From an uncultured Alistipes sp. (GTDB lineage: Bacteria; Bacteroidota; Bacteroidia; Bacteroidales; Rikenellaceae), in assembly GCA_910577475.1 (NCBI GenBank), contig CAJTLJ010000011.1, forward strand, positions 1-64,000: a stretch of DNA of 64,000 bases. Direction: 5' to 3'. The stretch's first letter is position 1. Each line of letters opens with the position of its first letter. Position numbers and translations under genes: made by a program. The notes beneath the pieces are model-generated. The model was not told the origin of the DNA. It did not search any database and saw only the letters and a program-made list of their open reading frames with translations. This document shows, piece after piece, positions 30,426-39,524 of this stretch.

Positions 30426-31106
30426 ATGCTGATCGTACTCGAAGGGCTCGACGGAGCCGGTAAATCAACCCAAATCCGACGGCTGCGCAGCTACCTCCGC
30501 GAAGAGGGGCTGGACAGCGAATACCTCCACTTTCCCCGCTTCGACGCGCCGTTCTTCGGCGAGCTGATCGCCCGTTTCCTGCGCGGCGAATTCGGCTCGG
30601 CAAAGCAGGTGGACCCCTATCTGGTGGCACTGCTCTACGCCGCGGACCGGGCCGATGCCGCGACGACGATCCGCAACTGGCAGGCCGAAGGCAAGGTCGT
30701 GGTGCTGGACCGCTACGTCTACTCGAACATCGGCTATCAATGCGCGAAGCTCGCCGGAGAAGAGGAGCGCCGGCGGCTCTCGGAGTGGATTCTCGAGCTG
30801 GAGTACTCCTATTACAAGATTCCGCGCCCGGACCTCTCGCTCTTTCTGGACGTGCCGTTCGCCTTCACCGAGCGCAAGCTCGCCGAAAACCGCGAGGGCG
30901 ACGACCGCGGCTACCTGAAGGGCGGCAAGGATATTCACGAGGGGTCGCTCGCCCTCCAGCAGTGCGTGCGCGAGGTCTATCTGAAGGCCGCCGAAACGGA
31001 CCCCGCGCTGAAGGTAGTAAGCTGCGACGACGGCCGGGGCGGCATGGACACGCCGGACGCCATCTTCTCGCGCATCCGCGAAACCGTCACCCCCCTGATC
31101 CGCTGA
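30426..31106 (+). CDS. tmk: Thymidylate kinase
   Basis: Phosphorylates dTMP to dTDP. The 226-aa product has P-loop EGLDGAGKSTQ (residues 5-15), the FPRF region, the DR(Y) motif VVLDRYVYSNIGYQ and the LID-like RKLAENREG. It lies 10 bases after sufS and 4 before the next gene, so is co-transcribed with suf. Confidence 0.95.
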   Translation: MLIVLEGLDGAGKSTQIRRLRSYLREEGLDSEYLHFPRFDAPFFGELIARFLRGEFGSAKQVDPYLVALLYAADRADAATTIRNWQAEGKVVVLDRYVYSNIGYQCAKLAGEEERRRLSEWILELEYSYYKIPRPDLSLFLDVPFAFTERKLAENREGDDRGYLKGGKDIHEGSLALQQCVREVYLKAAETDPALKVVSCDDGRGGMDTPDAIFSRIRETVTPLIR

Positions 31107-31110
31107 GCCG

Positions 31111-32232
31111 ATGCCGACACGTTTGCTGAACCGGCTCACGCCGCTCTGCCGGATCATTCTGGGCGTCACCTTCGTCCTGTCGGGATTCGTCAAGGTCGTC
31201 GACCCCTGGGGAACGGCCCTGAAGGTGGAGGAGTATCTGGCCATCTACGGATTCGAGTGGCTCAACCGCCTGAGTATGGGTTTCTCCGTCTGGCTGTGCG
31301 GTGCGGAGCTGATGATGGGCTGCATGTTGCTCTTCAAGGTCCGCATCCGGCTGATCTCGATCTTCGCCCTCTTCTCGATTCTTTTCTTCACGATCCTGAC
31401 GTTCCTGAGCGCCACCTGGCTGCCGGTCGAGGACTGCGGATGCTTCGGCGACGCGGTCAAGCTCTCCCCTTGGGGCACCTTCGCCAAGAATCTCGTGCTG
31501 CTGCCGATGGCCGCCCTGGTCTGGTACCGCTACCGGCCCGACCGGATCTTCGCCTTCCGGCCCGTGGAGATTCTGCTCACCTGTCTCTTCTTCTCGCTCT
31601 CGATGGGTATCGGCATCTGGTGCAGCCGCCACCTGCCGCTGATCGACTTCCTGCCCTACAAAGTGGGAGTAGACCTGCGCACGGCCTGGCTGAACCCCGA
31701 GTCCGAACGAATGGATGAGGACCGGGAGCAGCACGAAACGATCCTCGTCTACCGCAACCGCCGAACGGGCGAAGTGCGGGAGTTCGCTCTCGACGATCCG
31801 GAGTGGCAGAACGACGAGCTCTGGGAGTGGGAGGAGACCCGCACCCACTTCGAGACCCCCTCGATCCGTCCCATCATCAGCGAGTTCGCCCTGCGCGATC
31901 CGAGCGGCGACATCACCGAGGAGGTGCTGCGGACCGAAGGCAGGCTCTACATGATCTGCATCGCCTCGTTCGACCGTGTGCGGCGCGGATGCGCCCACCG
32001 GCTGCGGATGCTGATCGAACGGGCCGACCGCGAAGGGGCCTCCGTACTCTGTCTCACGCCCGGCCCCCTGGACGAAGAGGCCCGGCACGCCTTTCTCGGC
32101 AGCCGTCCCGTGCGTTGCTGCAACATCGACGTGCACACGCTCAAAACGCTCCTGAGGGCCAACAACGGCGTAGTGGTGCTGGAGGACGGCGTTATCACGG
32201 CTAAGATGAATTGTCGCGATATTCCGTTGTAA
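31111..32232 (+). CDS. MauE/DoxX-like membrane protein with thioredoxin-like tail
   Basis: The 373-aa product has an N-terminal four-helix DoxX/MauE-type region (residues 10-150, starting RIILGVTFVLSGFVKVVDPWG and containing the redox-like VEDCGCFGDAVKLSPWGTF). A linker helix is followed by a C-terminal domain (from about 240) resembling a thioredoxin fold. The tail lacks a CxxC pair; the Cys residues seen are isolated. A role in periplasmic disulfide or quinone-linked redox chemistry is inference from the family. Last gene of the suf-tmk unit. Confidence 0.82.
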   Translation: MPTRLLNRLTPLCRIILGVTFVLSGFVKVVDPWGTALKVEEYLAIYGFEWLNRLSMGFSVWLCGAELMMGCMLLFKVRIRLISIFALFSILFFTILTFLSATWLPVEDCGCFGDAVKLSPWGTFAKNLVLLPMAALVWYRYRPDRIFAFRPVEILLTCLFFSLSMGIGIWCSRHLPLIDFLPYKVGVDLRTAWLNPESERMDEDREQHETILVYRNRRTGEVREFALDDPEWQNDELWEWEETRTHFETPSIRPIISEFALRDPSGDITEEVLRTEGRLYMICIASFDRVRRGCAHRLRMLIERADREGASVLCLTPGPLDEEARHAFLGSRPVRCCNIDVHTLKTLLRANNGVVVLEDGVITAKMNCRDIPL

Positions 32233-32258
32233 GGCCGGCGACCGAAGGTCTGGTATAA

Positions 32259-32296
32259 AAGTTGATTTTCCGCAGATCGGAAAATCGACTTTTTTT
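32259..32296 (+). terminator. Intrinsic terminator touching the efflux start codon
   Basis: AAGTTGATTTTCCG and CGGAAAATCGACTT form a 14-bp stem (one G-T pair) with a 5-base loop, followed by seven T that end at the base before the ATG at 32297. It should end suf-operon transcripts and also covers the leader of the next gene. Confidence 0.85.
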
Positions 32297-33322
32297 ATGC
32301 ACAGACTTTCGCTCCTCCTGCTGCTGCTCGCCTCGTGCGGCCGGAACGCCGAACCGGCGGACGACGCAATCCGCCCGGTGAAGGTCGTCGTCGCGGCCGA
32401 CGCCTCGACGCTCGACCGGGACTTCGCCGGCATGTCGACCCCCGACGACGCCGTGACGCTGGCATTCAAAATCGCCGGGCAGGTGCTCGAAGTGCCCGTA
32501 TCGAAGGGCGACAACGTCCGCAAGGGGGCGCTGATCGCCGAGCTCGACCCGCGGGAGGTGAGGCTTACGGTGAATGCCAACCGCACGGCCTATGACGAGG
32601 CCTCGTCGCAGCTGCAGCGCATGAAGCGGCTGCTGGCCCATCAGGCGATCTCGATGCAGGAGTACGAATCGGCCAACACGCAGTACGCCCAGGCGAAGTC
32701 CACCTACGAGAACTCGCTCTCGCTGCTCGAAGACACGAAGATCCGGGCCCCCTTCGCCGGGGTGATCGAGGCCACCTACGTCGACACCTACGAGCGGGTC
32801 GCATCGGGCCAGGCCATCGCCCGGCTGGTCAACCCCGCCACCACGACCGTCTCGTTCACCCTTCCCGAAAACACGCTCCACCTGATCGCGCTCCCCTCGA
32901 CCCGCTTCTCGGTGCGGTTCGACAACTACCGCGGCGTGCGATTCGACGCCGTGCTGAAGAACTATGCCAAAACCTCGACCGACGCCTCGGGATTTCCCGC
33001 CTCGCTGACGCTTGTCGGTGTCGACACGCTTCGCTACCCCGTCTCGCCGGGAATGTCCTGCACCATCACCATGCAGACCGCCGATCCGGTGGCCGGAGCC
33101 GTCTCCCTGCCGCTCTCGGCCATCTATGCACCGGCGCAGGGCGGCACGGGGGTATGGGTGGTAGGTCCGGACGACCGGGTCGAACTGCACCCCGTCACGC
33201 TGGGCGAGATCACCGGCAGCGACCGGGTCGTGATTGACAGCGGCGTCCGGGCGGGCGAAAAGATCGTGACGGCCGGGGTCTACCGGCTCAAGGAGGGACA
33301 ACGGGTAAAAATCTTGAACTGA
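32297..33322 (+). CDS. RND efflux periplasmic adaptor lipoprotein
   Basis: A 341-aa membrane-fusion protein. The signal peptide ends in the lipobox LLASC (Cys about 14), so it is lipid-anchored. A barrel-sandwich (biotinyl-lipoyl-like) half GQVLEVPVSKGDNVRKGALIAELD and its partner half KIRAPFAGVIEATYVDTYERVASGQ flank a helical hairpin, followed by beta-barrel and membrane-proximal domains. It links the permease at 33329 to the TolC-type channel at 36363. The ATG follows the terminator T-run directly and no separate promoter is apparent. Confidence 0.9.
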   Translation: MHRLSLLLLLLASCGRNAEPADDAIRPVKVVVAADASTLDRDFAGMSTPDDAVTLAFKIAGQVLEVPVSKGDNVRKGALIAELDPREVRLTVNANRTAYDEASSQLQRMKRLLAHQAISMQEYESANTQYAQAKSTYENSLSLLEDTKIRAPFAGVIEATYVDTYERVASGQAIARLVNPATTTVSFTLPENTLHLIALPSTRFSVRFDNYRGVRFDAVLKNYAKTSTDASGFPASLTLVGVDTLRYPVSPGMSCTITMQTADPVAGAVSLPLSAIYAPAQGGTGVWVVGPDDRVELHPVTLGEITGSDRVVIDSGVRAGEKIVTAGVYRLKEGQRVKILN

Positions 33323-33328
33323 CGCAGC

Positions 33329-36300
33329 ATGAAACTCTCCGAATGGACCCTCGACCACCCGAAAATCGTCTGGTTCCTGCTGGCCGTCGCCCTGGCGGGC
33401 GGCATCGTCGGCTTCGACAAGCTGGGCAAGAAGGAGGACTCTGTTTTCGTCATCAAGACCGCGGCCCTGAGCTGTTCCTATCCCGGGGCTTCGCCCGAGG
33501 AGGTGGAGCAACTGATCGCCGAGCCCGTGGAGCGGGAGATCCAGTCGATGCGCGCCGTGCACAAGATCACCTCCGAGTCGACCTACGGACAGGCGCACAT
33601 CCTGGTGGAGCTCGACCCGGCCACACCGGCCCGCGAGATCCCGCAGCTGTGGGACGAACTGCGGCGCCGGACCCTCAACATCGCCCCGCAGCTGCCCGAA
33701 GGGGCCTCCGGCATCCGGGTGGCGGACGACTTCGGCGACGTCTACGGCATCTACTACGCCCTCACGGCCGACGGAGGGTTCTCCTGGGACGAACTGCGCG
33801 ACTGGGCGCAGCGGATCAAGACCCGGCTGGCGACGGTCGACGGCATCCAGAAGGTGGTGCTCTACGGCGAACAGACCCCGGTGGTGAACGTCTATGTCAG
33901 CCTGGCAGCGCTGGCCGGCTTCTCGATCCGGCCGGAGACGATCATCGCCACCATCGGCCAGCAGAACGCCGTGATCGGCAGCGGCCGCAAGCAGGCCGGG
34001 GCTATGGAGATCGAGATACTGGAGAGCGGCACCTACCGCTCGCTGGAGGATTTGCGGAATCAGTTACTGATGGCTACGGACGGCAAGCAGTTCCGGCTGG
34101 GCGACATCGCCCGCATCGAGAGGGGCTATGCCGAGCCGCCCGCGTCGCTCATGCGCGTGAACGGCGAGCGGGCCATCGGTATCGGCATATCGACCGAAGC
34201 GCAGACCGACGTGGTGAAGGCGGGCCGGCGGCTAACAGCCGAGTTGAGCGCCCTGAAGTCCGAAATGCCCGTCGGGCTGTCGCTTTCGGTCCTCTATCCG
34301 GAAGACCGGATCGCCCGCGAGGCCACGACCGGTTTTCTGTGGAATCTGGTCGAGTCGGTCGTGATCGTGATCGGCATGCTGATGCTCGTCATGGGGTGGC
34401 GGGCCGGCGTCTGGATCGGCAGCTCGCTGCTCTTCGCCATCGGCGGCACGCTGCTCATGATGCAGCCGCTCGGCGAGGGGCTCAACCGCACCTCGCTCGC
34501 GGGGTTCATCATCGCCATGGGCATGCTCGTCGACAACGCCATCGTGGTCGTCGACAACGCCCGGCAGGGGGTGCAGCGGGGCGAGAGAGGCCGCGATGCG
34601 CTCGTGGCCGCGGCCGAAGGGCCGAAATGGAGCCTGCTGGGGGCCACGCTGATCGGCATCTTCTCCTTTCTGCCGCTCTACCTGGCCCCCTCGTCCGTCG
34701 CCGAGATCGTCAAGCCGCTCTTCGTGGTGCTGGCGCTCTCGCTGCTGCTGAGCTGGCTGCTGGCCCTCACGCAGACGCCGCTCTTCGGCACCTTCCTGCT
34801 CCGTCCGGCCCGCACGGCCCGCGACCCCTACTCCACCCCCTTTTACCGGGGTTTCGACCGGGTGCTGGCCGCCCTGCTGCGCCATCGCCGGAGCGTGACG
34901 GCCGGAGCCGTACTGCTCTTCATCGGATCGCTATGGGTGATGGGGCGCCTGCCGCAGAACTTCTTCCCGGCGCTCGACAAGCCCTATTTCCGGGCCGACG
35001 TGATTCTGCCCGAGGGGTATGCGATCCGCGACACGGAGCTCACGCTCGTCGAGATGGAGCGCTGGCTGGCCGGCCAGCCCGAGGTGAAGCAGGTGTCGAT
35101 CACCGTCGGCGGCACGCCGCCCCGCTACTACCTCGCCAGCAGCAACGTCTCCGGACGCCCCAACTTCGGCAACCTGCTCATCGAACTCGACGACAGCCGG
35201 CAGACCGCCGCCGTCGAGGAGCGGTTCGCCCGCCACGTGGCGGAAAACTATCCCGACGTCTGGCTGCGTTCGTCGCTCTTCAAGCTCTCGCCCGTACCGG
35301 ACGCCACCATCGAGTTCGGATTCATCGGCCGCGACGCGGATACGCTGCTCAGGCTCGCCTCGCAGGCCGAAGCGCTCATGCGCAGCCACCCGGGGTGCGA
35401 CAATGTCCGCATCAGCTGGGGCAACCGCATTCCGACCTGGCAGCCCGTCTACTCGCAGATGAAGGGGCAGCGGATCGGCATCTCGCGCAGCCAGCTGGCT
35501 AAAGGGATGACGATCGCCACCACGGGGTACCGCCTGGGCGAATACCGCGAGGGCGACCGCTTCATGCCGATTCTGCTCAAGGACGAAAACGTCGCCGACT
35601 ACAACCTCACGAATTTGCAGGTGCTGCCCATCTTCTCGCCGGCCGGCAAGGTCTTCTCGCTCGAGCAGGCGGTGGACAGCTTCCGATTCGATTTCCGCAC
35701 GGGGATCATCGAGCGTTACAACCGCCAGCGCGTGATGAAGGCGCAGTGCGACCCGGCCCGGGGCGTCAACACGAAACGGCTCTTCAGCGAGCTCCACGAG
35801 GCCGTGCGCCAGCTGCCGCTGCCCGAAGGGTATGCGATGAAGGTGTTCGGCGAGGAGGAGAGCCAGGAGGAGTCGAACCGGGCTCTGGCCGACAAGATGC
35901 CGCTCACGGCCCTGCTCATCCTGACGGTCCTGCTGCTGCTCTTCGGCAACTACCGCGACCCGGTCATCATCCTTTCGATGCTCCCGCTGATCTTCATCGG
36001 CGTGGTGCTGGGGCTCACCGTGACCGGCAAGATCTTCAACTTCTTCGCGCTGCTGGGGCTGCTGGGACTGATCGGCATGAACATCAAAAACTCCGTCGTA
36101 CTGGTCGACCGGATCGGCCAGCTGCGCCGAAGCGGCCTGGAGCCCTACGAGGCCCTGACCGAGGCGACGCGGAGTCGCGTCACCCCCGTCGTCATGGCGT
36201 CTGGCACCACCATTCTGGGCATGCTGCCCCTGCAGTTCGACTCGCTGTTCGGAGCGATGGCCGCCACGATCATGGGCGGACTGCTGGTCGCCACCCTACT

Positions 36301-36373
36301 GGTGATCTTCGTACTGCCGGTGGTCTACGCCCTCTTTTACCGGATCAAACCTCCCCAGAACCATGAAGCGTAA
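33329..36373 (+). CDS. RND family efflux permease
   Basis: A 1014-aa inner-membrane proton antiporter of the AcrB/MexF superfamily (HAE1-like). The first helix is near residues 13-30, followed by a large periplasmic loop. The conserved TM4 segment SLAGFIIAMGMLVDNAIVVVDNA carries the Asp pair for proton relay. A second half repeats the layout (FNFFALLGLLGLIGMNIKNSVVLVD, and ATRSRVTPVVMASGTTILGMLPL near the end). The substrate is unknown. It is 6 bases after the adaptor and overlaps the TolC-like gene by 11 bases. Confidence 0.93.
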   Translation: MKLSEWTLDHPKIVWFLLAVALAGGIVGFDKLGKKEDSVFVIKTAALSCSYPGASPEEVEQLIAEPVEREIQSMRAVHKITSESTYGQAHILVELDPATPAREIPQLWDELRRRTLNIAPQLPEGASGIRVADDFGDVYGIYYALTADGGFSWDELRDWAQRIKTRLATVDGIQKVVLYGEQTPVVNVYVSLAALAGFSIRPETIIATIGQQNAVIGSGRKQAGAMEIEILESGTYRSLEDLRNQLLMATDGKQFRLGDIARIERGYAEPPASLMRVNGERAIGIGISTEAQTDVVKAGRRLTAELSALKSEMPVGLSLSVLYPEDRIAREATTGFLWNLVESVVIVIGMLMLVMGWRAGVWIGSSLLFAIGGTLLMMQPLGEGLNRTSLAGFIIAMGMLVDNAIVVVDNARQGVQRGERGRDALVAAAEGPKWSLLGATLIGIFSFLPLYLAPSSVAEIVKPLFVVLALSLLLSWLLALTQTPLFGTFLLRPARTARDPYSTPFYRGFDRVLAALLRHRRSVTAGAVLLFIGSLWVMGRLPQNFFPALDKPYFRADVILPEGYAIRDTELTLVEMERWLAGQPEVKQVSITVGGTPPRYYLASSNVSGRPNFGNLLIELDDSRQTAAVEERFARHVAENYPDVWLRSSLFKLSPVPDATIEFGFIGRDADTLLRLASQAEALMRSHPGCDNVRISWGNRIPTWQPVYSQMKGQRIGISRSQLAKGMTIATTGYRLGEYREGDRFMPILLKDENVADYNLTNLQVLPIFSPAGKVFSLEQAVDSFRFDFRTGIIERYNRQRVMKAQCDPARGVNTKRLFSELHEAVRQLPLPEGYAMKVFGEEESQEESNRALADKMPLTALLILTVLLLLFGNYRDPVIILSMLPLIFIGVVLGLTVTGKIFNFFALLGLLGLIGMNIKNSVVLVDRIGQLRRSGLEPYEALTEATRSRVTPVVMASGTTILGMLPLQFDSLFGAMAATIMGGLLVATLLVIFVLPVVYALFYRIKPPQNHEA

Positions 36374-37619
36374 CATCCTTCTTCTCCTGCTGTTCGCGCT
36401 CGCAGAGGCGCAGGCGCAGACCACGCTGGACGAATACCGCAGCGCCGTCGAGAACTACAGCTGGTCGCTGAAGTCCGCGAGGGCCGAAAGCGACCGGGCG
36501 GCACAGGTGCAGCTGCAAGCCCGCACCTCGTTCCTGCCCGCCCTCTCGATGGCGGGCGACTTTTCGGTCGCCCTGCGGCAGCACGAGGGCATCAAGCCCT
36601 GGGGCTTCGCCCTGCAGCCCCAGATCGTCGGGACCCTCTACGGCGGCGGAGCCGTCCGGTCGCGCTATCGCAAGGCGCGGCTCGACCACACGGCGGCCCT
36701 CTGCGACGAGGCCTTCACCCTGCTCGAGGTGCGCTACGCCGCCGAATACGCCTACTGGAACCTCTCGGCCATGGGACAGTACCGGGCCGCCATGCAGCGG
36801 TTCGTGGAGATCATCCGCTCGCTCAAGGAAATCGTCGACCGGCGATTCGAAGAGGGCTACATCTCCAAAGGCGACGTGCTGATGATCGAGGCGCGGCTGA
36901 GCGCCGCCGAATACGAACGGACGATTGCCGAGCGCAACTACGAGGAGGCCCTGCACAACTTCAACATCCTGCGCGGCACCGATGCCGACCTCGAAGTGAC
37001 GCTCGCCGCCTCGATTCTCGACTCGCTCTCGATGCCCGAACGGGCGGGATTCGACCGCACCCTCTCCGCCCGGCCCGACTATACAGCCGCCCGGCTGCGC
37101 ACCGAAGCGGCAGCAGCCGACGTGCGGACGGTCCGCGCCGCCTACAACCCCCGGATCGAACTGGGAGTGAGCGGTATCTGGCAGCCCCATTCGCCCAACC
37201 GGCGGGGCACGACCTCGATCGACGGGGCCGTATTCGCCCGGGTGGACATCCCCATTTTCCACTTTCGCGAGCGGCGTCACGCCGTGGGGGCCGCCCGGGC
37301 CGTCGCGCTGCAAAGCGAGTGGACGCAGGCCCAGCTGCACGACGACATTCTCCGACAGGAGCGCAACGGCTGGACGGCCCTCAACGAGAGCCGGGCGCAG
37401 GTGGACGCCGTGAAGGAGAGCCTGCGCATCGCCGGCGAAAACCTCGACCTGAGCACCTACTCCTATGGCGAAGGGCTGACGACGGTTCTCGACGTGCTGC
37501 AGGCCCAGCTGAGCTGGATCCAGCTCTACACGAACGCCATCACCGCCCGGTTCAACTACGCCGTGGCCCGCTCCTCCTACCAGCGGATCACGGCGGAGCA
37601 GGGAGAAAACGGTCTGTAA
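36363..37619 (+). CDS. TolC family outer-membrane efflux protein
   Basis: A 418-aa protein with a signal peptide (about residues 1-19, ending AQAQ). Two repeats of long amphipathic helices separated by short strand regions follow, typical of TolC/OEP trimers. Examples are the helix NLSAMGQYRAAMQRFVEIIRSL, then VDRRFEEGYISKGDVLMIEARL, and the matching later LDLSTYSYGEGLTTVLDVLQAQLS. The start lies within the last codons of the permease gene. Confidence 0.92.
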   Translation: MKRNILLLLLFALAEAQAQTTLDEYRSAVENYSWSLKSARAESDRAAQVQLQARTSFLPALSMAGDFSVALRQHEGIKPWGFALQPQIVGTLYGGGAVRSRYRKARLDHTAALCDEAFTLLEVRYAAEYAYWNLSAMGQYRAAMQRFVEIIRSLKEIVDRRFEEGYISKGDVLMIEARLSAAEYERTIAERNYEEALHNFNILRGTDADLEVTLAASILDSLSMPERAGFDRTLSARPDYTAARLRTEAAAADVRTVRAAYNPRIELGVSGIWQPHSPNRRGTTSIDGAVFARVDIPIFHFRERRHAVGAARAVALQSEWTQAQLHDDILRQERNGWTALNESRAQVDAVKESLRIAGENLDLSTYSYGEGLTTVLDVLQAQLSWIQLYTNAITARFNYAVARSSYQRITAEQGENGL

Positions 37620-37635
37620 CGGACGGTTCGGGAGA

Positions 37636-38127
37636 TCAGCGGGGCCACTGCCCCACCTCCATGTCGCGGATATCGGCGCCGTCTACGGTGAAGCGGACCG
37701 CCGTGCGGACCTTGTGGATGCCGTAGCGGCCGGCAGCGCCCGGGTTGATGTGCAGCAGATCGTAGATCGGATCGTAGATGATCTTCAGAATATGGCTGTG
37801 GCCGGCGATGAAGAGCTTCGGGCGGCAGCCGACGATCCGCTCGACGACATGGGGCGCATAGTGGCGCGGATAACCGCCGATATGGGTCATCAGCACCCCC
37901 ACCCGCTCGCACTCGAAATAGGTGAAGGTGTCGTAAACCCGCCGCATCACCCCGCCGTCGATATTCCCGCACACCGCCTTCAGCGGCTTGAAGGCGGCGA
38001 TTTCGTCGGCCAGCTCCAGCGAACCGATATCCCCGGCGTGCCAGATCTCGTCCACATCCTTCAAAAACTCGCGCAGCGGGGCGTCGAAACAGCCGTGCGT
38101 ATCGGACAGAATACCTATTCTCTTCAT
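37636..38127 (-). CDS. YfcE/MJ0936-type metallophosphoesterase
   Basis: A 163-aa single-domain calcineurin-like phosphoesterase: GILSDTHGC (metal ligands), WHAGDIGS, CGNIDG, TMTHIGG-like LMTHIGG and AGHSHI complete the dinuclear metal site. The natural substrate is probably a small phosphodiester. It is 6 bases after rarA and probably co-transcribed; it converges on the efflux operon with 16 bases between stops. Confidence 0.92.
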   Translation of the reverse strand: MKRIGILSDTHGCFDAPLREFLKDVDEIWHAGDIGSLELADEIAAFKPLKAVCGNIDGGVMRRVYDTFTYFECERVGVLMTHIGGYPRHYAPHVVERIVGCRPKLFIAGHSHILKIIYDPIYDLLHINPGAAGRYGIHKVRTAVRFTVDGADIRDMEVGQWPR

Positions 38128-38133
38128 CTTCTC

Positions 38134-39408
38134 TCAATATTTGCCTTTCCAGAGCTGACGGATGCGCTCGGCGATCTTCGCCTCGGCGGCGTTCTGTTCG
38201 TCGGGTTCGTAGAAGCGCGTACCCGCAAGGCTCTCGGGCAGGAACTCGATATCGGCGAAATGGCCCTCGTAGTCGTGGGCGTACTTGTAGCCCTCGCCGT
38301 AGCCGGCCTGCTTCATCAGCCCGGTCGGGGCGTTGCGCAGGTGCAGCGGCACGGGGCGGTTCGTCGTGTCGTGCCCGACCCGGGCGAGCGCCCGGTCGAT
38401 AGCCAGGTAGGCCGAGTTGCTCTTGGGCGACGTAGCCAAGTAGATCGCTGTTTCGGCCAGCGTGATCCGCGCCTCGGGCATGCCGATCTTGTGGACCGTA
38501 TCGAAGCAGGCGTTGGCCAGCAGCAGCGCATTGGGATTGGCTAAACCGATGTCCTCCGAGGCCAGAATCACCAGCCGGCGCGCGATGAACCGCGGCTCCT
38601 CGCCGCCGGCCAGCATCCGCGCCAGGTAATAGACGGCGGCATTCGGGTCGCTGCCCCGCACCGACTTGATGAAGGCCGAAATGACGTCGTAGTGCTGCTC
38701 GCCGTTCTTGTCGTAGAGGGCGATGTTCTGTTGCAGGCACTCGGTCACGTAATCGTCCGTGATGACGATCTTTCCGGCCGACGCCCCCGTGACGATATCC
38801 AGAATGTTCAGCAGCTTGCGGGCGTCGCCCCCCGAAAAGGCGAAGAACGCCCCGGTCTCCTGCACCTCGATCTCCCGCCCGCGGAGCTCCGCATCGCTCT
38901 CCAGCGCCCGGTCGAGCAGCTGTTGCAGCTCGGCATCGGTCATCGACTTGAGGATATAGACCTGACAGCGGCTCAGCAGCGGGGAGATGACCTCGAACGA
39001 GGGGTTCTCGGTCGTGGCGCCGATCAGCGTCACGACCCCCTGCTCCACGGCCCCCAGCAGGGAGTCCTGCTGGCTCTTGTTGAAGCGGTGGATCTCGTCG
39101 ATGAACAGAAACGGCGGCCGCGAATTGAAGAACTGCTGACGGCGGGCCGACTCGATCACCTCGCGCACCTCCTTCACCCCCGCCGTGACGGCCGAGAGGG
39201 TGAACATCGAACGTTCGAGCTGCGCGGCGACCAGCTTCGCCAGCGAGGTCTTGCCCACCCCCGGAGGACCCCAGAGGATGAACGACGGGACGTTGCCCGT
39301 CTCCAGAAACTTACGGAACACTCCGTTCGGGCCCACCAGATGGGCCTGACCGATATAGTCGTCGAGCGTGCGGGGACGCAGTCTTTCCGCCAGAGGTATG
39401 TTCGCCAT
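38134..39408 (-). CDS. rarA: Replication-associated recombination protein RarA
   Basis: An AAA+ ATPase of the clamp-loader-like MgsA/WRNIP1 family that acts at stalled forks. The 424-aa product has ERLRPRTLDDYIGQ, Walker A WGPPGVGKTSL (about residue 47), Walker B FLFIDEIHRFNKSQQD, sensor 1 IGATTENPSF and the C-terminal tetramerisation domain with ILASEDIGLANP and APTGLMK. Confidence 0.95.
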   Translation of the reverse strand: MANIPLAERLRPRTLDDYIGQAHLVGPNGVFRKFLETGNVPSFILWGPPGVGKTSLAKLVAAQLERSMFTLSAVTAGVKEVREVIESARRQQFFNSRPPFLFIDEIHRFNKSQQDSLLGAVEQGVVTLIGATTENPSFEVISPLLSRCQVYILKSMTDAELQQLLDRALESDAELRGREIEVQETGAFFAFSGGDARKLLNILDIVTGASAGKIVITDDYVTECLQQNIALYDKNGEQHYDVISAFIKSVRGSDPNAAVYYLARMLAGGEEPRFIARRLVILASEDIGLANPNALLLANACFDTVHKIGMPEARITLAETAIYLATSPKSNSAYLAIDRALARVGHDTTNRPVPLHLRNAPTGLMKQAGYGEGYKYAHDYEGHFADIEFLPESLAGTRFYEPDEQNAAEAKIAERIRQLWKGKY

Positions 39409-39428
39409 GTCGTTCTCTTTTCAGCGTT

Positions 39429-39436
39429 CAAAGATA
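39429..39436 (-). promoter_or_regulatory. rarA -7 element
   Basis: Read leftward this is TATCTTTG, about 20 bases before the rarA ATG. No clear -33. Confidence 0.5.
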
Positions 39437-39475
39437 GCTCCTTTCCAAGGAATATCCTAATCCGGAGCTGCAAAA

Positions 39476-39505
39476 GCGGCGCCGGAATCCGTATTCCGGC
39501 GCCGC
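39476..39505 (-). terminator. aspS terminator
   Basis: Read leftward, GCGGCGCCGGAAT pairs perfectly with ATTCCGGCGCCGC around a 4-base loop and is followed by TTTTG, 20 bases after the aspS stop. Confidence 0.85.
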
Positions 39506-39524
39506 CTGATTCATCATACGAAGA

